A stretch of 64,000 bases of DNA from Salticus scenicus (taxonomy: Eukaryota > Arthropoda > Arachnida > Araneae > Salticidae): positions 76,899,841-76,963,840 of the forward strand of contig OZ005662.1 in NCBI GenBank assembly GCA_963930645.1, given 5' to 3'. Under the pieces are notes generated by a model. The model was given only the letters and a program-made list of their open reading frames with translations, ran no database searches and was not told the DNA's origin. Each line of letters begins with the position of its first letter. The first letter of the stretch is position 1. This document shows positions 11,601-25,729 of this stretch, one piece after another. A program made the translations under genes and the position numbers.

Positions 11601-14600
11601 CCATCTAGATTTTACAATACATCATGAGAAAAACAATAAAACAGAAGTAAAACATGAGCTATTACGCTTTTGTCAAAATGAAATAAGAATACAACTTTTA
11701 GATTATGGTAACAGTTAGTTAAAATTATAAATATACCTTCTGATGTCAGCATAGTAACAGAATCTCGAATAATCTGCAACCAGAGTTTCTTATCCTTAGG
11801 GGAGGAACAAAGCATTTCATACATCTCTGGATCATTGGGGTTAGAGGATATTAGATAAATGCCCCTGCTGTTTTGGCCAGCTTTCTCTCTAACAAGTAAC
11901 TTTTGAAGAGAAATTACAGCTGCCTGAAAATAGGTAAAAGCATATTTTGCTATATTCAGAAAAGACATAGAATACAGTGATAAATAACAGTGGGGAAATC
12001 TGTTACAAGGAACCAACAGTTAGAAGAACAAACATTAAGTCAAATATTTTTACAAAACATTCTACATCTAAAATTAGCAGTAATATTTTGATAATTAATA
12101 TAAATTTATAGAAATGTATCATCATTACATGAAAATATGCAGTGCTAGCTGTAACCAGTATGTTATGGCCATCATAGAACCTTTTTCTATTATATTTTCC
12201 TATACAAATTACCACAGTAAATATTATTAATTTTAAATTATTACTACATATTTCTGCAGATAAGACAACAGTTGAATTATAAAAAAAGCTCCCCACAAAA
12301 ATAAATAAATAATATGTGGTCATCTTATAGGACCAGGGCATTTAGCACAACTCCCCCCCAAAATAAAGGGACTTTAGGGACCAAAATTGAAAAAAAAGGG
12401 ACTTTAGGGACCTATTTATTTTATGCTTAAATGTCAATAATATACATATATACACATTCTTTTATGATCCCCTACCATGTATAATAAGCCAAGTATAATG
12501 CCCAAAATCAAATAATTTAAAAATATACACAGCCAGTGTCAAAAGAATTCATACTCTTTTGGTTTTGTTGAATACCTTAAGATACAGGCATTGAGTTATA
12601 TGAGCCATGAGACTCTTTGTCCTCCAATAATTTCTATGATGAGCGCTCACTTTTACTGCTCTTTATGATGCAAAATGAAAAGTTTCAGATTATACATTTA
12701 AAGTTATGTTTGGCAAATAGAATATACATATTTTCCCATCAATTTATTGTCTTCAAAATTTGTTGTCCTAAGTGTGTGGGAGTGTCAACAAGAGGAACAG
12801 TCTATTACCTACTCAAGGTGCCTAGAGTGTTTTGCCCTCCATGGGGATCCGTTTAAGGGATTTTAGCCTGTATTCATGTGAGTTTCAAAGAAAACGAAAT
12901 TTTCAAATAGCTAGGCAAGGCCCACAAGTGTAACCCGAATCTGGCATTTTTTATCAACTAGGTTTCAGAAGAGAACCTTTCAGCCACTTGTGTGGTTTGT
13001 TGCTTCAAAAATCTTTTTTGTAAACAACCTAAGCAAAACCATACTAACTATTAAAAGAATTTAGCTCTAAGGTCATTTTTTGCACAATAGGACAAATTGA
13101 ACTAAGATGTGCAAATAAAAAAAAAAAAAAAAAAATTGCACCATATGCTGCAGGTGCAGTCTGAGTTTTGCAGTAACTATGCTATATGTAACTGTCATGA
13201 ACTGCTGCAAATAACAGAAAAAAATATATGTCTATAAAAGTTTGAACAGCAGACAAAACATGTAATGCATTTCATGATGTGACAAAAAAAAAAAAAAAAA
13301 AAAATAATCATGACATTTTGATTAAAAGGTACAAGCCCACTTCATTCTGTGTTGCTAACAAAGTTGGATATTAGCCAAATAAATAATGCAATTCAAAGCT
13401 ACAAGTGAAAATAAGAATCATACCAACATCGGCTGCCACTACAGGGTTTAACCTGAGTTCGTAATTTTTTTTACTGAAAAAGCTAAAATCAAAAAACTGT
13501 CTTAAGCAAAATGCTACAATACTATTAGGCTTATGATACCTGTTCGTATGCTATTACAGATGTCTCTTTATGTTACATTTTTCTTTTCCAAACTAAGTTT
13601 TAAATTTTTTAATGACATCTTTAAAAAAATCTGAAGTGGCTTACATGGACATTTTGAACATTTAGTTACTGGTAATAGCAGGAGACTTGGCGTTGGAATA
13701 TTAAAACAGGAATAAACTACTACGTCAGAAACGCCAAAGAAAAATTATTGAGGTGCATACAGCTGTTTCGGTAGCCTAAAGCGTACCGTCTTCAGTGCAA
13801 AAAGAATTCTGAATCTGGAGAAGTGCTCGTATATATAGGAGAGAGACCGGATTTAGTTCAACCAATAGGATTACGGAAAAAGTGGGGAGTGTGGCCAATA
13901 GGAATTAAGGAATGTGTAGCTGTGTAAACAGTAGAAAAATTAAGGAAATGTGGACTGAATGTAAAATTTCCAACAATCAGACAAATAGGGAACAGCGAAA
14001 TCACAATTTACAAGGTTTTTAAAATTTTTATAAATATGAAAAGCTTCAAAGAAATAGAGTTCATGAATGGATTTAGGTCTGTAAATTATTTTAGCTCTTG
14101 ACCCTTCCATTATAGACAAAGCTATCCAAAAATTACAACTCCCTCGTATTTCGTCTACTAAATCAGTCACATCTAATATCAGTATTGTTTTACCCTATTT
14201 TTCTAAAACCAGTCAAACCATAGCTAAAATTCTCAAACAATATGATTTTAAAATAATATTTTCGCCTTCCAATAAACCCACCTTTTCTCAGTTAAAAGAT
14301 CCCATTGATATGCATAATTCTTGGGGCATTTATAGTATTTCCTGTCAGTGTGGTTTATCATATATTGACCAAACTAAACGCAGTCTTAAATTTCGTCTAA
14401 AAGAACATATGAATTACGTCCGCAAACAAGAAACCAATAAATCGGCTATTTCTAAACTAGAACAGATACAAAAAATATTCAATTGAAATTGTAAATTAAA
14501 ATCCATCATAAAACAAAACAAATTACTCACCAATGCATTTGGAATTCTGCAAAACACCCATATTCATCATCTAAAGCATACAGATCCTAAAATACATTCT

Positions 14601-17600
14601 CACTTTGTTTTTGAGAAGTTCGCCATATAGGTCCAATTTTGTATCTAAAAATTCTATAACTAAACCTGGTCAGCAAGATATTCCTCTCCACATAGAACAT
14701 TTTTTTAGTGGCATTTAAATAGCATATTCATTCTTTGCTCAATATCTTACTATGAGTGTTGCAACTCAATATTTTGGGGGCTGTCTTATACATACATGTT
14801 ACATGTCACATACATGTTAAAACTACATAAAAGAAAAATACCCAGTGTAAAAGTTACACTTACTTTGTTGTCCAATGAGGCAAATGCATATTTTTGGTTA
14901 TTTTCTTGTAAAAGAACTATGACATCAGATAATATAATGACATGAACCTCTATAACAGAAGAGTAAATTGTTATAATCCTCATAACAAGGGTTACTGAAA
15001 TTTAATGAACATCATTTGTCATAATACAGGCGTCTAACAAAGTTTCATTTATTTATTTATTATTTTTGTAAAACGATATACAATTTTCTAATATATATAT
15101 AATAATGATGATCTATTAAGCATAGTAGAAGCCAAGCAACAAATACAAGATCACTGAAACACCAATGACCAATAAGATTAAAAATTTTCTCAGGGGATGA
15201 AATACACAAATTTATAGAATCCAGATTTATTAATTAACAGCCTGCAAAACGAATCAATAAACTAACACAACAAATCTTAACTTAAAACCATAAACTATAT
15301 CGAAATTTATGAAAAAATAATTTAAGAAACTTAAAAAAGGAAGGCAGGTGGCAAGACTTGTGACTTGCCTGGGGGGTTAAACTAATATATATATCTATGT
15401 ATATATATATATATATTTGGTTTAGCTAAAAACCATAAAGCTGTATTTAGCCATAAAGCTTTATTTCAAGCTTAATTTTATATTTAAAGCTTAAAAACCA
15501 TAAAGCTTTATTTCTAGAAGTCATAAAAAGATAAAAACATATCTAACTTGAAGCATTTATTGAAAGAAATATGGCTGTATTTTAGCCATCTTTAAAAATA
15601 AATTACCACTTCAACTGAAGCACAAGTAACATCATAAGACCAATTTCTGTGTACTGTTATTGAAGAAATTTGCTACCTAAGAGCAGAGTCAATTTGTCAC
15701 AGCTGTCTGTCTATGATCATCATTTTAGAAATGGTTTCCAGTCAAGAACTTTTTCAAATGCTGGAACAGATTGGCTCTCAGAGCAAAAACAGGACTATAG
15801 CAGGATGTAAAAAAAACTCCAGAGAAACATTGTTGTAGGCTGATGAAATACTATGGCTATTTCATATATGGATTCTAATTCTTGTTGCACAATACTAACC
15901 CCAAACAGTTTTTGCCCCAGCATTTAATAAGGTTCCTGTCTCAGCAATATAATATTTCCCCAGTCGCAATGATTGTTTCCCTTTCAGCAATGGATTTCCT
16001 CAACACCAGTAAGCAGAATTTACAAGGGACGGTCACCAACTGTTCAAAAGGTATTTACACATATTATATTTCATCTGAAAGGTCTTGCTGAGCTGACAAC
16101 GCAAATATCCATCTGATCGGCAAATGCACCCCCTAGTGCGAGTTATTCCCAATTAAAATTTTTTAATTACAGATTCTTTAACATTGTACTTCATATAGTT
16201 TCTATCATTATAATCAGTTTTGTAAAAGATTCTCTTTCTAAAAACCATTGTATATATTATTAGTAAAGGTCGCTCGTATACTGTGGTGGTTAGCGTCCCT
16301 AAATCCCTTACAGTAGGGTCAAGTTCGAATCCTGGACAAAGCATGGATTTTTTATCCCTGTAAGTGGTAGCGATGGCCACCCATTGGGTACTCCTTCACA
16401 AATGGTTATCAGTTCAGCGACCACACAGTCAATGCTCATTTGCAAGTACTGCACCATTGAAAAATAAATATACATGTTATTATATATATATATTATTACA
16501 CGCAAAATATTTCACTGTTTAATAATCACTTTGTGTCAACAATAAATTTACACATGCTAAACTGTATGAATATTAAAAAAAAAAACAATTAAAGTAAAAA
16601 AAAAAGCTATTGTAATTTTTATAGTAACGAAGAAAACTATTACTTTATATATTCATTTTCATTAAAATATTATATTGTAGGTAATAATATAATTATTAAT
16701 TTTTTAAAAGTAGAAATTTATTTTTCCGCTTATTTGCCCCCTTCATTACTATGTCAATGCATTAAATTTCTTCTACTGTTCCCTCATGCAATGTCAATAT
16801 CCAAAATATGGATTATGTCGATGTACAGGAAAATCTTTCTGATTGTAAATATTTTACATATGGCTACATATATAAAGTATTCGATTTATAAATTTAATGC
16901 TGTCACAAAATAATTATTAAACGCAAAATACTTTACTAACAATATAAATAGTCATAATTAGCACGAGAATCTTTTAAAAAATTGATTCTAATGATAGAAA
17001 TTCTTCAAAGTACATTACTGAAGAGCCTATAATTTACAAACTTTAACTGAGAATAACTCACGCTAAGGGCCCCATTGGCCGATAAGATGGATATTTTTAT
17101 TATCAGCTCAGTTAGAGCTTCAAGAGGATATATAACATGTATAAATACCTTTTGAACAGTTGGTGGCCTTCCCTTGTTAGTTCTGAATATCAATGAGATT
17201 CACCCCTTCTTCCTCTCCATGTAATCATATGGGGTTACGGGTGCTTCATATTTTAAGGATATCGCATTAAAAACTGGAATTTTTCACCCCCCCTTCTTTT
17301 TTCCTTCTTTTTTAATTGCATTTTTTGAAAATGTGACTTTTTATCACAGTGAACAATTTTCTGAAAAATAAATGTAAATATTTTATTTCTTCAAGTAATT
17401 CTCAGCAGTTTAATTTTTAATCTTGTATAAATATTATTTATTTATTAAATTGCTCACTACGATAAAAGGTGAGATGTTCATTCAAAGAAGTGAACTATAT
17501 ATATATCTTAAGAGTGTTAAAAAACTTCATTTTTGAATGAGATATCCTGAAAATATGAAGCAACAAAAATCCCATAGGATAGCATAGAGAGAGGGAGGGG

Positions 17601-18871
17601 GGAGGGGGTGTGAATCCAATTGATGTGCAGCCTTAATTTTAGCAAAAATATTTAACCTTTTTATATCATGTTTTATAAATATAAAAAGCTACTTGTTAAA
17701 TTCATTTTATAAAATTATCTCACTAAACAGGCATGAGAGTGCAGAAAATTAAAAAAAGAGGAAACACGCGTGTTCATAAAATTAATTTCAAATGAAAAAT
17801 AACGCGTGCGGGGAAAACTATACAAATGTGTTCATAAAATTTATTTCAAATGAAAAAATAATGCTCACAGGTAAAAACTATACAAAATATTTTAAAAGTG
17901 ACAAATTAAACTAAAAGAATAACACATCAGCACAATTAAACATGTATTTAAAAAAAAAAAAAAAAAACATTAGCTAGCAATCAACATTTAATAACATTGA
18001 CTGGTGGTGGAAAATGGGAAAGGGGGGGGGGGGGTTAAAAAGTAGTTCATGAGTGAGAAATATTAAACACAATTCTTCTTTATGGGGTCTAGAATATCAT
18101 AAAGTAAGTTTAAAATTAATATTGACATTTTTGTTGTCGATGGATAAATATTCAAAAATCCTGCAGAATGTTTGATTGGCGATGGTTAGAGATGAAAAAA
18201 GGGGGGTTGGGGAGGACAAAAAAAATTACATGAGTGAGAAATACTGAATAATTCTGTTCCTTTATATGTTATAGAATATGATAAAGCATGTTTAAAATGA
18301 ATATTGACATTTATATTTTGGATGGAAAAAGATTGAGAATCTAAAGTTTTTCGTAGAGCGTTTGAACACTGATCGTTATTGGAGTTTGATTTTAACAAAA
18401 TAAAAAATCGCGAAATTAACGAAAATTACAAAAAAGCGGAAAATCGCGGATCCGCGGAAAAATCTCATGCCTGACTAAATCAACAGAACATTCACATTCA
18501 ATTGAAAATTGGTTTAAAGAGAAAAGGCCCATACCTATGACTTTTCCTCTAGCACTTTTCCATTCTAAAGTTCCCTCAAATCTGAGTTTTCTATTATTAT
18601 TCAGCAAATCTGATTTCTGAAATAAATTTTCAAAAAACATGAGGAAAACAGTTTAATCAAGTTGTTTTAAATTATTAGAAATAATAAACATAGAAATGAT
18701 ACCTTAAATTTTTTTCTTTTAAAAAAACCTGTAGACTTTGCATCAATTCTGTTATAAATTTCTAAAAGTCGAACTTCTCTATCTTTATCTGCAACGGCAG
18801 AATTTACTTGTGTAACTATATCCTGAAATGACAAATAATATGCTAAGTTCAACAATTTCTAATTTTAGAAA

Positions 18872-18910
<39 letters not shown>

Positions 18911-21900
18911 CTAAAAAAATATATAAATATATAATACCTTGACATTGTTTAAAGCTTTAGTTAACTTTTCTATTTCTTGTTTGTTATCTAAAAATAATTA
19001 ATAAAAATCATAAACTTAAGATATATTTTATTAAATGCATAAATATCCTTTAAAAAAAAAAAAAAAAAAAAAAAAGCACACATTTCTCTAAGATTATTTA
19101 TATGGAAAACACTGATGCCCAAAACTAAAAAAAAACTATATTTAATTGCTTTAAAATCACCGTTACTTACAACTATCTTTTACTAAAAATTATGGTACTT
19201 TTCCGTTAGCTGGGTGCAAACAAAAAATACATATGGTACAGTCGGTAACAAAAGTGTCCGAACAATAGCAAAAATTCCTATGTAAAACAAGTACACTTCA
19301 TACGGTTTTGTTAAATAAATCCTTGTCGAATCCTATTCTTAGTCAGTGTAAGAACACGATTCGACAAGGATTTGTTTAACAAAACCATATGAAGTGTACT
19401 TTTTTTACATAGGAATTTTTGCTAGTGTTCGGACACTTTTGTTACCCACTGTACATATGGCGAAAATATTGCCAGTGTATAGGATGTAACAAACTCAAAA
19501 CTCAAACAAAACCATTTTTTTGGGATATAGTAAATTAAGAATCAGGACATAGCAAACTAAGAGTCACCAACAAATCAATATAGGATATAGCAATTTGTTA
19601 GCAAGCAAACTAAGGATATAGCAAACTAAAAGGAACTAAGATATATGTAGATGAAGCATATATCTAAGATATACATAGATACAGCAAACAAACTATATCA
19701 AAAACTATTAACTACATCAACAATATATATAGATATAGCAAACTACGAGGTTACAGTAAACTAAGGGGATATAGCAAACTAAGAGGCGCCAACAAATCGT
19801 CTGCATCCAGCTACCGGAAAAGTACCAAAATTACTTTTTACTTTAGTATTGGATTTTTTCTTCTTTTTTTCATTATAGTCAGTAAAAATGTACAGTGGGT
19901 TTTTTTTTTTTTTTAATGGATGACAAACTGAAGAAAAATTTCAGTCTTCTAAAAATACCACCCCAGCATCACTAAACAAAAATCATATTGAATAGTGTGA
20001 TAAAAAATAATTTTCCTTAATTAATGTTTTCAAAAACACATTATACATATAATATAAAAACTAAAAAAAAAAAAAAAAAAAATCTTTGATACTTTTGAAA
20101 AAAAATTAGTTTTTATTGTAACAAATTTAGTGCAAAATGTACTTTGAAAAAGAAATTAATGTGCAAAAAAAAAAAAAAAAAAACTGCATACTTATTTTGA
20201 CAAAATATTATTTTTGAAAAAAGGTGTCTTATTTATTAAAAACATGCCAATTCATTATTTTTACATAAAATCATAAAATATAAAAAAGTAAATGTAGAGA
20301 CAAAAATAAATAAAGCTGTCTCAGTACTCTCTTGTACACATTACATCTTTACGAAGGCAATTCCAAAAGTAAGGTCTCTCATAGTTTTAGATATACAAGC
20401 AACTATTTATTTTCTATAATAGTTACACCATTTTAATGGTTGAAGAATGCTTTATTTTTCTACATGATAGACATTTCAGTCAATGCCTTTTTGTAGACAC
20501 TGTGGCAGTCCTACAGTGCTAATGTCATACCAGCTTGCCATGCCATGTCCTTCAAGAAGCGTTGAAATACATCTTTAACATTGTTGTGTAGATTGTGCTT
20601 TGGGAAAAACCTCAGGAACCAAAATACAGAGAACAGCAAGAGAGATAACCTGACCTTTGTGCATGATTTTTTCAACCTTTGTGACAATTTTATTGGAAAC
20701 TAGCAATCTACCATACCACTCCTTTCATTGTTAATTTCAGTATCAGCGGCATTAAATTCTCTACACCACTGCAAACGTTTCTGACATCTATGCATGACTG
20801 TTCATACACATCCATCAATTGGTGATGACCTTTAATTGGTTCAACATCTTTTGTGTTAGAAAATCTAATGAATAAACTTCGCACTTTGTGGCAGTATTTA
20901 GTACGAGTTTCATTTCGAATGACTGTCAAAGCAAGACTAATTATCTCAGCAAAGCATACACATTCTTATTTGGGCAGGATTCATATTCAAGTACGGGGGA
21001 AAAAATTCCCTGAGTTTTCCAGACAATTTTTAAGAAAGTATTAGCAACATATTAGAAGAAAAATTCCTCTAGAGAGGAGAAAATATTTCTACTTTATATG
21101 ATATCACGTTAATGCCGATCGTGGTAGAAGTCCATGTAGAAATGCATTGTTTACATGCATATTTTTTTGCAATATTTTATCGTTTAAATCTTGATGTGAA
21201 GCTAAAGAAGAAAAATATATATAGGGAGAAAGAAAACATTCATTTTCCCAGGTTTTACAATCTATTTTTCCCACAATTTTAATGAAAATTTTTATTTTTC
21301 CTAAGTTTTAATTTATTATTATTATTTTTTTTTAGTTTAGCAAAATCCAAATTCCCTGACATTCCAGATTTACCCTGATGCGTATAAACCCTGATGGGCG
21401 ATGAGGAAGTGATACCAACATCTGTTTTAACAATTTCTCTATGTCCCTAAGAAATACACCTTTTCTTTGGGATTGCCCTCGTATATAAATATAAGAAAAA
21501 TGCATGTATAACAAAATAATGAATATATGGTAAACTTAGGCAAATGACAGCCTTAGAAGTAACTATTTAAAATTAATTTTAAGTATATTAATTTGAATTT
21601 AATTAATATTTTAACTTAATTTTGGACATCAGTGTATTTTTGAAGAAAAGCCATGAAACATACTACGAATTCAATACTAACCTTTTGTTGTCTTTATGAG
21701 AGCATCAATTAATAAAGAGTACTTTGTTATACGCTGAGTGACCAATAAAATACATTCAGGTATTCCACGAGTTTTACAAAATGATTTTGTTCCACATCTC
21801 TGTAATAAATATAAAGCAGAAAACATTTAAAATAATTAAAGTTAACCAATAGAAATTATTTATAAAATGAATAAAAGCATAAAATTTTAATTTTGTCAGA

Positions 21901-22829
21901 AGCACTTCTTTTTTTTTTTATTTCACAAAATTGAATTATTACGCAGAAAATTTATGAGATACATTTCATATATTTGTTATTATTTTTATTATATGCTTAT
22001 TATTTAGTACATTACTTAATGGATATGATTCTTTACAAATTAGCTTACTAAACGTCATTTATCTAGACTTTTAATTTATAACTTAAATAATAACAATGAT
22101 ACAGATTCATATTGCTTTATGGGAAATAATAATAATACAAAAATATGCTGTGTGTAATCAGCACTCATTTCAAATAAGCTTGAATTAGATACTTCTTATT
22201 TCTGAATACGATGAAGAAAAAAATAATCATAAATTGAGTCAACTTTATTTAGACTAGGTGCGATACCCGACAAGTGTATTATGATCCTATAACATATAAA
22301 AATTACCTTTTCCTTCTTCATCTTTTTTTTTGTTTGTTTGTTTGTTTTACTTTAAATGATTCCATGAACAAACTTTCAAAATATCTATATTATTAAATAA
22401 TATAATTACTTTAACAAATGATTGAAACTTTCTATCCGATTTCATGATATCTTTGTACAAGGATAGAGCTTCTTTATGTTGACTACAGAATTGAGAATAA
22501 TATGTACACAGTTCCTCAGCATTTTGCCCTTGAAACTGCAAGAAAATTTACAAACATTTAAAACAGAACTAATAAAAGACAGACATAAAAGACAAAATTA
22601 TAGAAAATGTAACATATATATATATAGAATTCACACCAGCATGGTGACCACTGTCACAAAGTTGTCAGCAAAACATATGTTGCCAAAACCACACACACGG
22701 ATGACAAGTTTGTCACCTGAAAATATATTTTAAAACCTTTCTTTATTTTATTCTATTTTCTATTTACATAAAGTTTTTTTTTTTTTTTTTTAGGGAAAAA
22801 AAAAAAAGGGATTTTTAAATTAAAAAATT

Positions 22830-22874
<45 letters not shown>

Positions 22875-25697
22875 TGTTAAAAATCAAAAAATCCTATATT
22901 TAAAACAAACTAAATCAAATCTTTGTTGTTTATTTGATTGACAGCTTAACAGTTGACTTTTTTTATCTTTAAGCTTCTGCACCAGTTCAACTTTGTATAT
23001 ACGTTTTTAAAAAATGGCACCCAATTTAACTTTACTTTTTAGAAAACCGAACATGCACAATCAAAATAAACAACAAAAAATCATGAAAATTATAATGAAG
23101 TTGAATACATTAAAACCAATAGACTTCCAAAAAGCAAGCAAAAACTTCATCTTAATCTTAAATATTCAGATTACTTAATTATCCGAAATATTGTGAAACA
23201 GAGTGAAAAACAACAAAGTATAACTAAACAAAGTTTTCAGCATATATATATATATATACAAAATATAAATATTTAAAAATTTAATAATAAAAATATCTAT
23301 TCATTCCTTTACAATAGTAAATTATCTCATATCTAGATATATCCACGGACAGGACTTAACAAACATGGGTGCCAGGTCGCCACTGGTGACCTAAATTTTG
23401 TGACTGGCGTTTAGTTTTTTAAAAAATAATTACAGATTTCCTTTTGATATTTAATTTGTTTCTTATCTTGATAGTAAATTTGGAAAAATAACACTGAAAA
23501 AAAAAAAAAATTCTTGCTAATAAGTGCATTGTAAATAATGATCGCTTCCCTTTTCCTGTCTAGTTTTAAGTGAAGAAATGAGAGCAGTCTTTTGTGTGAA
23601 TCTACTTAAATATTTTATTCATACTCATCGTGACTAAAAATTTAACCCTACGTCAGGTGCACCCGTAGGACGAACAAAATCGGACGCACCAGGGTTCCCA
23701 GTCAATTTCAAAAATAAAATTCCCTGACTTTTCCAGGTCTATTTTTAGAAAATTCCAGTCACAAAATTTGGTTCGCGATATAAAAAATAGCTCACGGTAT
23801 AAAACAGAACATAGCTCGCGACATAAAAGACAACATAGTAATGTGACTTGTGATATAAATTGAATGCTCAAAAAGCATTTTCTAGGTTTATATAATCCTT
23901 TTTCCAGATTTCTGAGCAATATTTACAATTTTCCCTGACTTTTTTCAGTAATTTCAAATTCCCTGACTTTTCCAGGTTTTCCCTGTTCTTCCTGACCTGT
24001 GGGAACCCTGGCGCACCCTGCCTGGGAGGCCAGGTAAATACTTTATTGTTAAAATACTTGTACTACAATCAATAAATTTGTACTTATGCATCAAATTTTC
24101 GTTTATTACTTTCTATTCACTCCTAATAAGGTCACCATATGGGTGTTTTAGAATTAAAAAGCATGTGTAGGTGTTGATTCATGGGAAGCGGTGGCGGCGA
24201 CAGCTGATCAGAAGTAGACAGTCATGTGACCAGAGAGAGAAACAAAACTCATTCTTTTTTTTTTTATTATTGATTCTGGTTTTCTCTCTGAACGATTCGA
24301 AAAACGGAAGTAACTTTATTCTTGAATTGACATTCTAATATTCAGGCTGAATTCGTACAGCCAAGTAATCCATTAATTGTTATATTATTCAAATAATAAG
24401 TATTATTCTGTTTATTTTTTATAATTCATTCAAGGCATAAAAAAAATGCCTTTACATGTATTCGACATGGTTTAAAACCTGTGCTAAAATTTGTGAAAGA
24501 TTCTGTTTTTGTTCATAAAATTCTGAAAGAAAATCTCTGATTAAAGTCAACTATAGTAAGCAATCGGATTTCATATTTATTTACTTGTATGGCCTAAAAT
24601 GTTTTTTTCAAGCGACCACAGGAAATGCAGGAGAGAGGTGAGTTAGCTTTTCCTTAATATTATGCATGCTAAAACTTAGTTTCGTTTTAATAAAATGTTT
24701 TTTGATGCAGGTCAATTCTTTATGCATGAGTCTAGTTATAATTAATCAACAGTAGGATATTTAGAGAATAAAATCCATAATAGGTCTCTCAGGCAGGGTG
24801 CGCCCGATGGAGGGTTAAACAATTCAAGGAATAGTTATAAAAATGCAGAACTGGTGTTCACAAGTAAGTACAAAATTTTGAATAAACAGCATAAAATGCA
24901 AGAACTTTCAAAACTTACACGAGTTATTGCATTTTATGGTGTTTATTCAAAGTTTTGTACTTATTAATTCAAGAAATAATTAATTTCTTTAAAATAACAT
25001 AGTTTATAATTTATTTTTATGTTAAATTAGATAATAACTTTAAGGTAATATGCTACTTACTATTATTATTATTTTACTCAATTTATGCCAACACAATTTT
25101 AAGCACTAATCTTTGGTCAGGAGGACCAAATTTTTTTCTCACTACTGAAAATTTTTACTGGCTGTACACTATTTTAAAATTTGTTTAGGCATGTCTATGA
25201 AAGCATTTCACAAATTGAAAATAAGAATCTTATAATTCTATAAGCAGTTTTCATTTACATAAGAAAATAACATCAAGATTATATCATACCTGATTTAAAA
25301 TAATATCTCCAATTTGAGAAACTACAGTCTCTTGTCTCTGGCGTTCTCTTAGCTTATGAAGAAAAGCCAGGTGAATTCTAATTAAGTCATCTAAACAAGG
25401 AAAAATTCTTTGCACCATATCTTTACTAACATTTAATTCTTGCACCATCCCTTTGGCAAACACCTAAAATATTAATCACATTCGTATAAAACATAATTAG
25501 TAAAAAGGTAAGAAGAATTAGTAAAGAAATTAAAAAATATTCTTCAAATTAGGATTATTTACACATTAAAATTGATTGATTACTATGCACTGGATATTTT
25601 TTTTAATATAAAAAAAGATATATTAAAAAAAATAAATAAATAAATAAATAGTAAAAAAATTTACTGATTTAAATTTTCAATATGATGGATTTTATAG

Positions 25698-25729
<32 letters not shown>

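Noticed and set aside
11612..12016. Single 134-residue coding region across exon 19
   Set aside because: Only 11737-11923 is coding; the ends are intron translation beyond clear AG and GT splice sites.
12003..12341. 112-residue minus-strand open frame
   Set aside because: AT-rich, no splice or codon signal, and lies inside the intron upstream of exon 19.
13940..14170. 76-residue minus-strand frame
   Set aside because: Overlaps the plus-strand Penelope-like coding fragment and is its shadow.
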